Shown in pieces: positions 50,792-58,220 of a stretch of DNA of 64,000 nucleotides. Origin of the DNA: SURF-55 sp040755195 (GTDB lineage: Bacteria; Bacillota; Desulfotomaculia; Desulfotomaculales; Ammonificaceae); assembly GCA_040755195.1 (NCBI GenBank), contig JBFMBL010000011.1, positions 1 through 64,000 on the forward strand, read 5' to 3'. Positions within the stretch are counted from its first letter, which is position 1. Each line of letters opens with the position of its first letter. The notes under the pieces were generated by a model. That model was not told where the DNA came from. It did not search any database and was given only the letters and a program-made list of their open reading frames with translations. Both the position numbers and the translations under genes were made by a program.

Positions 50792-51290
50792 TAAACTAAA
50801 GCCTCCCGCCCGGTCCGCACTTAGTGCTTGACCAGGGACGAGAGGCTAAAACCTCCGCGGTACCACCCCGGTTGCCGCTACCTCACGGTAAAACGGCCTC
50901 TTTGGTGTGTCGTGTTCAACACACGGCTTTGGTAACGGGATACCATCCCGGAACAGGCTACTGGGAACGTAAACATTCAGGTGCTCCCGAGGGGCGCGGC
51001 AATAAGCGGCGCATAACTTCGTCAGGCTTGCCGGCCAGGTCCTCACGTATTTCCGTATACGCTCCGGCCTGTCCGGCTGCGCCTTCCTCGTTCTACTTGC
51101 TTCTTGCCGCGTTCCGCAAACGTTAGGTGACGACTGAATAGTTACTACTCGGGACCTAACATCCTTTTCGCCCTTCGACTCGGGGGTGATTAAGAAACGC
51201 GCTCCAGCACCGGCTCGCACCAAACCCGGCTCGCTTTGCAGCAAGACAGCGATCCTTCGTCCCCGTCTTCGTCTTTAACGGCTATGATTT
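50792..51290 (-). promoter_or_regulatory. T-box leader of ilvE (interrupted by repeat A6)
   Basis: The minus strand holds a complete T-box RNA. Stem I lies at about 51290-51165 (ATCGCTGTCTTGCTGCAAAG, GCGAGCCGGGTTTGGTGCGA, GTGCTGGAGCGCG, TTTCTTAATCACCCCCGAG). The likely specifier is ATC (isoleucine) at 51190-51188. The T-box sequence CGGGGTGGTACCGCGG is at 50871-50856. A terminator GCCTCTCGTCCCTGGTC / GACCGGGCGGGAGGC, followed by TTTAGTTT, spans 50846-50795. Uncharged tRNA-Ile would favour the antiterminator and expression of ilvE. Repeat copy A6 separates stem I from the antiterminator region and lengthens the leader by about 170 nt. Confidence 0.92.
50974..51145 (-). repeat. Family A structured repeat, copy A6 (inside the T-box)
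   Basis: It lies within the ilvE T-box leader, in the same orientation as ilvE. Outer stem arms on the plus strand are CGCGGCAATAAG (50995-51006) and CTTCTTGCCGCG (51100-51111). The apical hairpin on the minus strand is GCGTATACGGAAATACGT. The ends are CATTCAGGTG and CTGAATAGTTAC. Bases around the insertion (CCCAGTAG at 50956-50965 and CCGAGTAGTA at 51154-51144, both read on the minus strand) may be a small target duplication. Confidence 0.88.
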
Positions 51291-51296
51291 CTCCCA

Positions 51297-51326
51297 AGTA
51301 TACAAAAAACATCCGCCACATGTCAA
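51297..51326 (-). promoter_or_regulatory. Promoter of the ilvE T-box leader
   Basis: The minus strand has a consensus -35 TTGACA (51326-51321), an 18-bp spacer and -10 TATACT (51302-51297). Transcription would start near 51290, at the 5' end of T-box stem I. Confidence 0.85.
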
Positions 51327-51369
51327 GTATAATTGTGCCAACTTCTGTTTTATGAGCTAATTAAATTTA

Positions 51370-52101
51370 TTAACCCGGCCGGGCATTCCTAATGCCTTCG
51401 GCCCCCGTCTCTGTGACCGGCTCCAGTAAAGCCAGAACCGGCAGGTGGTCCGAAGCCTCGCTGTCGATCCTTTTTACCTCACGTACCACCCAGTGCGGCG
51501 ACACGAAAACAAAATCGATCCTCTCTTCGGGTTTACCCGCCGGAAAGGTGGCAAAGGTTCGGTCTATTTCCAACGCCGCATCTCTGACCCGTGCGTAGAG
51601 AGGCGCAAGCTCGTCGGCGTCCTGCAGGCAGTTGAAATCCCCGGTCAGGATAAACGGGTGGGTTATCTCATTTAAAACCTCGATTATTCTTCCAACCTGC
51701 ATACTGCGTGCTTCTATGCTGAGACCAAGGTGTGTGGTTAAAAAACTCCATTTTGCGCCGGAATCAACCACCGTGACCTCGATCAGGCCTCTTTGCTCCC
51801 CTTTCCCCGGTAAAACCCAGCGTTTGAACCCGCGCACCGGCAACCCGGTCAGGACCGCATTCCCGAAAAGCGGCAACCCGGCGGCTTTTAATGTTGCGCC
51901 GAAAAAAGGCCTCATCTTGAGACGCCGCCCGAGGGTAACCGCCTGGCAGCGGAAACCGCTGCGTGGTGAATAGCCGTCGACCTCCTGGAGCGCCACAATG
52001 TCTGCGCCGGAAGCCGCAATAACCGCAGCCACCCGGCCGAGAGAAACCTTATCGTCAAGCCCCTTTCCGTGCCGTATGTTGTAAGTCAACACCTTGAGCA
52101 T
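51370..52101 (-). CDS. Endonuclease/exonuclease/phosphatase-family hydrolase
   Basis: The 243-residue protein belongs to the EEP (DNase I-like) fold. It has the metal-dependent phosphodiesterase motifs in order: LTYNIRHGKG, IVALQEVDGY with the metal glutamate, TTHLGLS, LTGDFNC, ERIDFVFVS and SDHLPVLALL. Substrates in this fold range from DNA to phospholipids and cannot be told from sequence. No signal peptide is present, so it is probably cytoplasmic. I chose ATG 52101 because the domain begins there; five further codons to 52116 are possible. Confidence 0.85.
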   Translation of the reverse strand: MLKVLTYNIRHGKGLDDKVSLGRVAAVIAASGADIVALQEVDGYSPRSGFRCQAVTLGRRLKMRPFFGATLKAAGLPLFGNAVLTGLPVRGFKRWVLPGKGEQRGLIEVTVVDSGAKWSFLTTHLGLSIEARSMQVGRIIEVLNEITHPFILTGDFNCLQDADELAPLYARVRDAALEIDRTFATFPAGKPEERIDFVFVSPHWVVREVKRIDSEASDHLPVLALLEPVTETGAEGIRNARPG

Positions 52102-52184
52102 GTTGGCATTCCCCACTGACTCTTACCGGTAACCTCGCCTGTTAATGATAGGTTATGTAAACTTAATCCGCCGGGTGTGCCTTA

Positions 52185-52216
52185 TGTTTAACGTTCAAGG
52201 TTCAACGTTCAACGTT
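52185..52216. repeat. Degenerate 7-bp tandem repeat
   Basis: The run AACGTTCAAGGTTCAACGTT then CAACGTTCGG consists of 7-bp GTTCAAG/GTTCAAC units, almost identical to those at 40930-40965. It sits in the 180-bp gap between the hydrolase and glycosylase genes. Confidence 0.65.
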
Positions 52217-52281
52217 CGGCGTATAGGCAACAAGAAGAAAAAGACCGTAACCCTGTTGGTAGTCAGGTGCCGTTTGATTAC

Positions 52282-52881
52282 TCAAGGTTTGGAAACAAAC
52301 TTGCTTCCTTTTATAACATACCGCCAAAGGTAGTGCTTGGCCTCACCCGCATAATCGATGTTGATCCGCGGCGTCGCCTCTACAGCGGCGTCCTCAACGT
52401 CCTCCCCGGTCGTTAAATACAGTTCGTCGCCGCACAGATCTGCTCCGTAATGCCTGGCCGTGATGCCCATGGCCGTGCAAAGCTTACCCGGCCCGTTGCA
52501 CAGGTTTATCGTCTTGTCCGTCCTGCGGCGTTTCTTCATCAAATCGATGCCGTCGACGGGCTCCAGAGCCCGGACTAATACCACCTCGGGCCTGTCCTGA
52601 ACACTGGTGACGATATTAAAACAGTAGTACATCCCGTAAATCAGAAAAATATAAGCGTATCCCCCGGGCCCGTATTGAATCCTCGTTCGCGATGAGCGTA
52701 TGCCCTTGTAAGAGTGCGCGGCGGCATCGCCGGGACCCATATACGCTTCCACCTCGACTATCTTGCCCGTGGTTTTTCCCTCATCCGAATCGTGTACCAG
52801 ATGCTTCCCGAGTAATTCCCTGGTCACGGTCAGGGTATCGCGGCAGTAAAACGCGCGGGGCAGTTTCATCCCATCATGCAC
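52282..52881 (-). CDS. DNA-3-methyladenine glycosylase (AAG/MPG type)
   Basis: This enzyme removes alkylated purines such as 3-methyladenine and starts base excision repair. The 199-residue product is of the mammalian AAG type found in many bacteria. It shows LLGKHLVHDSDEGKTTGKIV, EVEAYMGPGDAAAHSYKG with the catalytic glutamate, YGPGGYAYIFLIYGMYYCFN, VLVRALEPVDGID and NLCNGPGKLCTAMGI. The start ATG 52881 has AAAGGTG upstream; ATG 52869 would give a slightly shorter protein. Confidence 0.93.
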   Translation of the reverse strand: MHDGMKLPRAFYCRDTLTVTRELLGKHLVHDSDEGKTTGKIVEVEAYMGPGDAAAHSYKGIRSSRTRIQYGPGGYAYIFLIYGMYYCFNIVTSVQDRPEVVLVRALEPVDGIDLMKKRRRTDKTINLCNGPGKLCTAMGITARHYGADLCGDELYLTTGEDVEDAAVEATPRINIDYAGEAKHYLWRYVIKGSKFVSKP

Positions 52882-52948
52882 CTTTAACGATAGATTTCAA
52901 GAGTCCCGCTTCCCGCCCTCAAAAGACCGGCGGCTTCGAAACTTCAGG

Positions 52949-53293
52949 TTATTCCTCAACCCCGGCCAGGCGGGCTACGGCATGGTAATCGCACTCTTCC
53001 GGGGCAGCCGGGTCGTTGAAGAAGGATTCGAATTCATCCTCAAAAGTAAAATCGGGGAAACCATCAGGGCCGTGTACGACCGCCATCTGTCCAAAGCCCA
53101 GCCACATTTCACGCAATTCCTCGTCGCCGTGCTTCCGCCGGATGTCTTCGATGCTGTGCCTGATAAATCTCCTGGCGTATTCCACCGCCGATCCGCTGTC
53201 CCGAAAGCCCGAAACCTTGTAGCTCTCCTCCCCCTCGTAGGTGTGGAAATTGTCGATAACAACCACCACCCAGACACCTCCGGAATCACTCAT
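52949..53293 (-). CDS. Uncharacterised acidic protein
   Basis: The 114-residue product matches no family I know. It has VWVVVVIDNFHTYEGEESYK, then VEYARRFIRHSIEDIRRKHG, a central FGQMAVVH strand, and an acidic, phenylalanine-rich tail (DFTFEDEFESFFNDPAAPEE). There is no signal peptide or membrane helix. The ribosome binding site (AGGAGGTTTTGG) is good, so it is probably expressed. It is encoded 68 bp upstream of the glycosylase and on the same strand. Confidence 0.6.
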   Translation of the reverse strand: MSDSGGVWVVVVIDNFHTYEGEESYKVSGFRDSGSAVEYARRFIRHSIEDIRRKHGDEELREMWLGFGQMAVVHGPDGFPDFTFEDEFESFFNDPAAPEECDYHAVARLAGVEE

Positions 53294-53400
53294 ACAATCA
53301 CCAAAACCTCCTTAGCGAGAGACAAGACTCACCAGTTTTAAAACGTCAACTTTAATGGATTTCCAATCGGCGGCCTTCTTCCTCCAGCCGCAGATTGGAC

Positions 53401-53907
53401 TTATTCAAATTGTAGCACCGGATATTCCATTATTACGAGAGTCCGTTTATTACCAGCTTTTTCCGTCAACCTGACCGCCGCCGATGAACCGCCGGCGCTT
53501 GTCACCGTAACCGTCTGTGTATCGCCGTCCCAGCTCACATCGGCGCCCAGCGCCTCAGACACGAAGCGAAAGGGCGCCAGAGTACGACCGTTTACGATCT
53601 TCGGGGGAACGTCGAGGTATACGGGGGCGCCGCCGGCATAAGCCGTTGTCACACCTATGGTCACCACCGCCGTCTTTTCCGCTTTAGTTATTGTAACGGT
53701 CCGCGTAGTTCCGTCCCACACCGTTTCCCCACCGAGGGCCGCGGCGACGGCTCTCAAGGGCACCAGAACCCGGCCCCGCTCGATTATCGGCGGCTGATCC
53801 AAAGACAGCGGGGCGCCGTCCACAACCACTCCCGGCGCGGCGCAGGCCGTCCCCGCCGCCGCAAGCATCACCATTAGTACCGCAAAAATCACGGTTGTTT
53901 TTCGCAT
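53401..53907 (-). CDS. Exported copper-amine-oxidase-N domain protein
   Basis: The 168-residue product has a signal peptide ending GTACA (residues 1-23). It then has two stalk repeats of the copper amine oxidase N-terminal type: ERGRVLVPLRAVAAALGGET and NGRTLAPFRFVSEALGADVS, each followed by a WDGxTxTVT strand. Proteins of this kind are abundant in Peptococcaceae and are thought to be wall-associated; they are not oxidases. The same domain occurs in the genes at 10269 and 60348. The C-terminal 35 residues are unique. Confidence 0.85.
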   Translation of the reverse strand: MRKTTVIFAVLMVMLAAAGTACAAPGVVVDGAPLSLDQPPIIERGRVLVPLRAVAAALGGETVWDGTTRTVTITKAEKTAVVTIGVTTAYAGGAPVYLDVPPKIVNGRTLAPFRFVSEALGADVSWDGDTQTVTVTSAGGSSAAVRLTEKAGNKRTLVIMEYPVLQFE

Positions 53908-54293
53908 TATATCCCTCCCGGCAATCCAGCCTGCAGTCTTCGAAAGTCGCCCAACCCTCCTTATCCGATTAAAATTCCCGAGCGGGGTCCACCGGCGTTG
54001 CGCCTTCTCTGCCCCGCGAACATTACATTTTTATAACACCGCCCGCCGTTAAAAAATAACACCCTTGGCAAAAGATTTTCAGGCATTCTTTTCGGCCCGC
54101 GCCTGCAAACGCTGCCGCACTGATTTCTTCCTTTACCAAATAAAAACACCCCGGTGCTGTCAGGCTGTGGAATCCGACAGACAACGGGGTATTCTTTTCG
54201 ACACTCGGTGGAATTGATAATAAAGCGACAGGAAGCGTGGCCGAGTCAGGCTTCGTTTAAGGATAACCGCCGGGATTCGTCCCGGCGGAATTT
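53908..54293 (-). other. Intergenic region with a strong hairpin
   Basis: This 386-bp stretch has no convincing gene. It contains a near-perfect hairpin at 54267-54288 (listed separately). It also has an imperfect inverted repeat at about 54148-54186 (ACCCCGGTGCTGTC / GACAGACAACGGGGT) followed by ATTCTTTT, which could be a bulged terminator for plus-strand reading. A GGAAGCGTGGCCGAGTCAGG stretch at 54233 resembles a serine tRNA 5' end, but no tRNA fold follows. Confidence 0.5.
54267..54288 (-). terminator. Terminator after the ABC transporter ATPase gene
   Basis: The stem CCGCCGGGA / TCCCGGCGG (9 bp, perfect) closes a TTCG loop. It lies 6 bp beyond the stop of the minus-strand ATPase gene. 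The following minus-strand sequence TTATCCTT is only moderately T-rich. Confidence 0.65.
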
Positions 54294-55001
54294 TCAAACA
54301 GCATTCGAATAAGCTGATTCCGAATCAGAAACCTTTTTCAGACTTCCATCTTCAAACCGGTAAACCACATCTGCCTCTTCCGCCACCTCATGCGAATGGC
54401 TCACAACAACTACACACTTGTTATATACATGAGCCAGTTCCTTGAATATTTCTACTATTTCCCTTGCCGTACGCATGTCAAGATTTCCGGTGGGTTCATC
54501 CGCAAGTATTACCTCCGTATTACCGGCCAACGCCCGCGCTATCGCAACCCTTTGCTGCTGCCCGCCGGAGAGCTGCATGACATTTCGTTTTGCCTCATTC
54601 TCCTTGAGCCCAAGATCGTTTAACAACTTCAAAGCCCGTTGTTTACGTTCACCCTTATATGAACCCGAAAGCTCCATCGCCATGATAACATTTTCCAGCG
54701 CCGTCATGTAATTTATGAGATTATAGTTTTGAAAAATCAAAGAAACATTTTCCCTGCGGTATCTTGTAAGGCCTATCTTCTTAATATCCTGACCACCAAA
54801 AAGAACCCTGCCTTTCTGTGGGACGTCCAGGGCTCCGGCGAGAGCCAAAGACGTAGTTTTTCCGGAACCGGAAGGCCCGACTATTGTATAAAAGACACCT
54901 TTTTCGAAAGAAACACTGGCGTTTTTTAGAACATCCACCCGTTGCCCGCCGTTTGAATAGCCGAACGTAACATCATCAAATTCAAGCACCGCTTCCATCA
55001 T
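54294..55001 (-). CDS. ABC transporter ATPase (MacB/LolD type)
   Basis: The 235-residue product is the ATPase of an FtsX-type exporter or mechanotransmission system. It has Walker A (VGPSGSGKTTSLALAGALD), the Q-loop LIFQNYNLINYMTALENV, the signature LSGGQQQRVAIARALAGNTE, Walker B VILADEPTGNLD, and the H-loop VVVSHSHEVAEEADVV. It looks intact. The partner permease gene just upstream on the same strand (55012-55437) keeps only its C-terminal part, so the system here is probably non-functional or uses a permease elsewhere. Confidence 0.88.
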   Translation of the reverse strand: MMEAVLEFDDVTFGYSNGGQRVDVLKNASVSFEKGVFYTIVGPSGSGKTTSLALAGALDVPQKGRVLFGGQDIKKIGLTRYRRENVSLIFQNYNLINYMTALENVIMAMELSGSYKGERKQRALKLLNDLGLKENEAKRNVMQLSGGQQQRVAIARALAGNTEVILADEPTGNLDMRTAREIVEIFKELAHVYNKCVVVVSHSHEVAEEADVVYRFEDGSLKKVSDSESAYSNAV

Positions 55002-55011
55002 ATCAGCCCCC

Positions 55012-55437
55012 TCATAGCGCCTTTGTCAAAATAGCATTCGGTTTGTAACGCATTACTGTACCGGCCGGCAGTATTGTACCGGCAATTAATATAAGTAAAC
55101 CCGCGGCTGACATTTGTTCCACCTCTGCGCCGGTGACTTGAATACTAAGAGAGTCGATAGGCTGGTAGTTTCGCTCGAACAGCCTTCCGAAGCGGCCCCC
55201 TTGCATCTGGGAAAAGCCTCTGCCGGCGCCTGCCGCAATATTACTGTCTCCTTGATCCTGTACCACCTGAATCTCACGTTCCAGTAACATATCACCCACA
55301 CCCTGAGCTATGAATTTTCCGCTGAACACCGACAAGCCGAAAGCCACTACAGCAACCACCAGTACTTCCGCCAGATACTGGGTAATAATTTTCACCTTTC
55401 CTTCGCCCATTGACAAAAGCACGCCTGTTTCATACAT
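55012..55437 (-). pseudogene. FtsX/MacB-type permease, C-terminal fragment
   Basis: The frame encodes 141 residues that begin at the conserved YETGVLLSMGEGKVKIITQY, the coupling loop of FtsX-type permeases. The last helices follow: YLAEVLVVAVVAFGLSVFSG and MSAAGLLILIAGTILPAGTV, then the end RYKPNAILTKAL. Full permeases have about 400 residues with a long N-terminal extracytoplasmic domain, which is absent here. The sequence upstream belongs to an unrelated L,D-transpeptidase gene. The break lies near 55437. Confidence 0.75.
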
Positions 55438-55462
55438 TCTCCTGTAACAGTCACATCGGGTA

Positions 55463-55966
55463 TTACAAAATCACCGCCTGAATAACTACAGGAGTACCAA
55501 CGGAAACATAGTCATAAATTTCATTTACATCTGCATTAGCCAGCCCCACGCACCCCCAGGTCCAATCGCCGGGTCCGTTGGTATCATTGCCTCCATGAAT
55601 TCCGATCCCACCTCCAAGAGGAGTATACTGAGGCGGAATTTGCCCGCTGTTTGTGGCACCGACTATGTAATCATAAGTCGCCTGGTCTATCAAACCCGAA
55701 TTCAAACCCCGCCGGGCGTCATCAATGTTTGGGTAACTGAGCCGCATCCACCTGGTACCGAGATATTGGTCCGGCGGCGAAAATACCGATTTTTCAGCGA
55801 TATAGAAAGATCCCTCCGGCGTTTTATGATCCCCCGCCACCTGTTTATCCTCCAGTCCGCTGTCTCCGATTTCCACCTGGTATGACTTGAGCGGGGTCGC
55901 ACCCGAATACAGGGTCAATAGGCGGCCGGTTTTGTTTACGACTATCTTCAGATTGGGAACCGGCAC
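55463..55966 (-). CDS. L,D-transpeptidase (YkuD) domain protein
   Basis: YkuD enzymes form 3-3 crosslinks in peptidoglycan or remodel the wall. The 167-residue frame has IVVNKTGRLLTLYSGATPLK, HKTPEGSFYIAEK, and the catalytic region GGGIGIHGGNDTNGPGDWTW then GCVGLANADVNEIYDYV (His and Cys present). It starts at a GTG inside a longer frame. In the same frame, upstream of a single TAA at 56027-56029, lies a LysM-like segment, so the gene was once longer and is either broken or reduced to the catalytic domain. No signal peptide remains, so export is doubtful. Confidence 0.75.
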   Translation of the reverse strand: MPVPNLKIVVNKTGRLLTLYSGATPLKSYQVEIGDSGLEDKQVAGDHKTPEGSFYIAEKSVFSPPDQYLGTRWMRLSYPNIDDARRGLNSGLIDQATYDYIVGATNSGQIPPQYTPLGGGIGIHGGNDTNGPGDWTWGCVGLANADVNEIYDYVSVGTPVVIQAVIL

Positions 55967-56026
55967 GGAAATCCCCTTTTCCTGCAGAATTGATGCCAGC
56001 GGCTGACCGGAGGTTTCATCCTTGTT

Positions 56027-56303
56027 TTAGTACTGACCTTCATTATTCGAACCTGCCGGTTCCGGTTTCACGCCGGGAATCTGCAGGGTTTGCCCGGGAT
56101 AAACAACATCAATTTCCAACCCGTCAAAAGACTTAACACCTCTATTGCCTTCAACACGCCTCAACAAGGCCTGAACCCTGGCAGCCAGTATTTTAAAGAC
56201 TGAACGGTTTTGCAATATACTCGTCCGCGCCGAGGTCAAAGCCGAAAAGCTCACGGATTCTTCTCCTCTTGCAGTCAGAATGATAATGGGAATTCCATCT
56301 CCA
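56027..56303 (-). pseudogene. Mosaic remnant: response-regulator receiver joined to a LysM-like end
   Basis: The 5' part reads IPIIILTARGEES, then in a shifted frame ELFGFDLGADEYIAKPFS, then in the first frame again KILAARVQALLRRVEG. This is the end of a receiver domain of an OmpR-type regulator with two compensating frameshifts. The frame goes on KSFDGLEIDVVYPGQTLQIP, where YPGQTLQIP looks like the end of a LysM repeat, and stops at TAA 56027. After the stop the same frame leads into the YkuD domain. The piece is a fusion of two degraded genes. Confidence 0.6.
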
Positions 56304-56450
56304 AAGCAATGGCAATTGCCGGAACAGATACAAGCAGTATTACCCGCTTCTTTAGTGTATACAATAACCGGCTTTTAAAAAGCCGGCGGAATCCCTCATT
56401 TGAGACTGAAGAAAAGTGACTCCTTGTGGTAAAATTGTTGCATAGTAAGC

Positions 56451-56645
56451 GACGAATGGAAGTTCAACATCAAGGTTGAAGAAGTACTGCTATCCGATGC
56501 TCCGCCGTTTAGACCGGCGATCACTGCCAGCCGTGGCGCGGCACCGGAACAGTACCCGGATTTCTGGGAAGAAGAGGAAGACAACGGTTTTGAATATACC
56601 TTAAACGGCGAACCGCCCAATAACCGCAAACCCTTGATACACTAA
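56451..56645 (+). pseudogene. C-terminal fragment of a pRiA4b ORF-3-like protein
   Basis: The plus strand encodes DEWKFNIKVEEVLLSDAPPF, RPAITASRGAAPEQYPDFWE and an acidic end. This matches the C-terminal pattern of plasmid pRiA4b ORF-3-like proteins (a DxWxFxIxxEE strand, then RGxAPEQYP), a family common in mobile DNA. The N-terminal two thirds are missing and an in-frame stop lies just upstream at 56430. No start codon is available. Confidence 0.55.
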
Positions 56646-56785
56646 TGGTTGTACGGCGGCCTTTAGCCGGAGAAACCGGCGGGGGTTAAAAGCCCCGACC
56701 GTAAATGCTCAGTAAACCCCACAGGTATTTTTTGACGGAATGCGGTTAGAAGTATGCATGTCACGAATTGAAAGATATGGGATAT

Positions 56786-56813
56786 TTGTTAACCACGTGC
56801 TCCGTTGTATACT
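56786..56813 (+). promoter_or_regulatory. Promoter of the 56846 gene pair
   Basis: TTGTTA (56786-56791), a 16-bp spacer and TATACT (56808-56813) lie 33 bp ahead of the start codon at 56846. A second -10-like TATAAT overlaps at 56813-56818. Confidence 0.5.
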
Positions 56814-56845
56814 ATAATCATAAAGAAGAGAGTAGGAGAAGCCGA

Positions 56846-57061
56846 ATGAAAATTATCGGTAGGAGAGACCCTGAGAAGCCCGTGCCCTTTGTGGAATACT
56901 GGAACACTTTTGTTGAGTTTTCTTTGGCGCTTCACGGTGGGGGATTTCCCATACCGCGGGGCGTTTGGCGTTTCAGGAATTTTGAGGAGGCAAAAGAATG
57001 GGAGGACCGGATGCTCCTGGGGGAGAAACCCGCAGCAGGCCCCCCGCTAAAGAGGATCTGA
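56846..57061 (+). CDS. Small protein partnered with a nucleotidyltransferase
   Basis: The 71-residue product starts at ATG 56846, after TAGGAGAAGCCGA. It reads MKIIGRRDPEKPVPFVEYWN, VEFSLALHGGGFPIPRGVWR and FEEAKEWEDRMLLGEKP. I recognise no named family. It is basic and hydrophobic in the middle, with no signal peptide. It overlaps the nucleotidyltransferase gene by 64 bp, an arrangement typical of toxin-antitoxin pairs, so it may be the partner protein; which of the two would be the toxin is unknown. Confidence 0.6.
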   Translation: MKIIGRRDPEKPVPFVEYWNTFVEFSLALHGGGFPIPRGVWRFRNFEEAKEWEDRMLLGEKPAAGPPLKRI

Positions 57062-57498
57062 AAAACATCTGTAAAAGGTTCAGGGAGTTAGGCGTAAAGT
57101 ACATCCTCGTCGGAGGAGTAGCCGTCAACCTTTACGGCAGGCCCAGGATGACACATGACATTGATTTCCTGGTCGATCCTTCGCCGGAAAATATTAAGAA
57201 AGCAAAAGAGGCTTTAATGGTACTTGAAGACGGAGCAGCGCGCGACTTGCGGCCGGATGACCTGGAAAAATACGGAGTAGTTAGAATCGCGGACGAGGTT
57301 GTAGTGGATTTGATTGGCAAAATCGGTGACGTCAACACGGATAACGCGGGAACTGTTTACTTTGACCTGGAGGGTGAGCGGATAGTTGTCGCCGATCTTG
57401 ACACCTTGATTGAAACAAAAAAGGGTTTGAGGGAACGGGACAAAGAGGACCTTTTTTTCTTATTACTGAAAAGGCAAAAAATCACCCCAAATACCTAA
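56998..57498 (+). CDS. Nucleotidyltransferase-fold protein (AbiEii/MNT-like)
   Basis: The 166-residue product has the minimal nucleotidyltransferase motif KYILVGGVAVNLYGRPRMT followed by HDIDFLVD, with the glycine pair and the two metal aspartates. It then has the VVDLIGKIGD strand and VADLDTLIETKKGLRERDKE, the conserved helix of this fold. Such proteins occur as toxins or antitoxins in AbiE-like and related systems. ATG 56998 lies within the preceding small gene; a start nearer to residue 20 would also keep the domain. It looks complete. Confidence 0.75.
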   Translation: MGGPDAPGGETRSRPPAKEDLKNICKRFRELGVKYILVGGVAVNLYGRPRMTHDIDFLVDPSPENIKKAKEALMVLEDGAARDLRPDDLEKYGVVRIADEVVVDLIGKIGDVNTDNAGTVYFDLEGERIVVADLDTLIETKKGLRERDKEDLFFLLLKRQKITPNT

Positions 57499-57882
57499 TT
57501 TTAAGGTTCATTCAGGATGGTATAAAAAGATATAAATCAAATCCTTGAACCATACGGAAATAATTCAGCGCTTAGAAATCTGAAACATCAAGGCTACCCG
57601 CCGGAAACGCTGCGCTTATTCCCGCCCAACTTTGCTCGATCCTCAGATTTGTTCAGTATAAGGTAACTCCGCTGCAACTCCTTTCAAAGCCGCAGAAATA
57701 AAGGCCGAACCGCGGGTTATAGCGCGATTCGGCGCGGGTGAGCAAACCTGTAAGCCGAGTTCTCCGGAAGAAACACCCAAGGGTCTCTTAGCGCACGTCT
57801 TCAAGGAGTTACAAGGGTTTAAGGGTCCGCATGCCGTGCGGGCCCGCAAAAATCTACATTCACCAAACCTTGGAGGTGTGTT
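57499..57882. other. Intergenic region without a recognised gene
   Basis: This 384-bp stretch separates the nucleotidyltransferase gene from the xerC remnant. A plus-strand frame is open from about 57663 and reads PFKAAEIKAEPRVIARFGAG and PKGLLAHVFKELQGFKG. It has no start codon with a ribosome binding site and matches nothing I know, so it may be another decayed gene. Confidence 0.4.
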
Positions 57883-58002
57883 ATGTCGCAGTTACCTGAA
57901 ATTATCCGCGAGTTCCTGCGTTACCTGCGGGTGGAGAAAAACGCCTCCCCCCTCACCCTGGCGGCCTACCGTTCGGACATCAAGCCCCTCGATGATCCAT
58001 AG
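57883..58002 (+). pseudogene. Truncated tyrosine recombinase (XerC/XerD) start
   Basis: With a good ribosome binding site (TTGGAGGTGTGTT), the frame reads MSQLPEIIREFLRYLRVEKN and ASPLTLAAYRSDIKPLDDP, then stops. This is the N-terminal core-binding (SAM-like) helix pair of XerC/XerD recombinases. The catalytic domain with the Arg-His-Arg-Tyr residues is absent downstream. Only 39 residues remain, so it is a pseudogene. Confidence 0.75.
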
Positions 58003-58154
58003 CCTAAGCGCAAGGATTGGCGGCGTCAGTTAGAACATCACTGATAACCACGGTCGCCGTGCTTCATCCGGAGAAAAGGGTTACAGGATCATCGGACAGC
58101 GACCTGAAGAAACCCTTTTGCTCCATGATAACGTAGCCAACACTGCCGGATAGA

Positions 58155-58182
58155 TTGACTTTGAAATTGACAATGTTATAAT
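58155..58182 (+). promoter_or_regulatory. Promoter of the mntA-hepT pair
   Basis: TTGACT (58155-58160), a 16-bp spacer and a perfect TATAAT (58177-58182) lie 39 bp before the mntA start. A GGTAGTTGAC stretch close to the start could carry autoregulation but no dyad is evident. Confidence 0.65.
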
Positions 58183-58220
58183 AGTAAATAGTTGGTAGTT
58201 GACTTTTTGAGGGGTTAGCT

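Noticed and set aside
54230..54295. Serine tRNA-like start GGAAGCGTGGCCGAGTCAGG
   Set aside because: No anticodon arm, T arm or matching acceptor 3' strand follows. The GAAGC and GCTTC segments simply form a short hairpin.
57643..57849. 68-residue minus-strand frame upstream of the xerC remnant
   Set aside because: It has no ribosome binding site or recognisable motif, and its composition looks like a chance frame.
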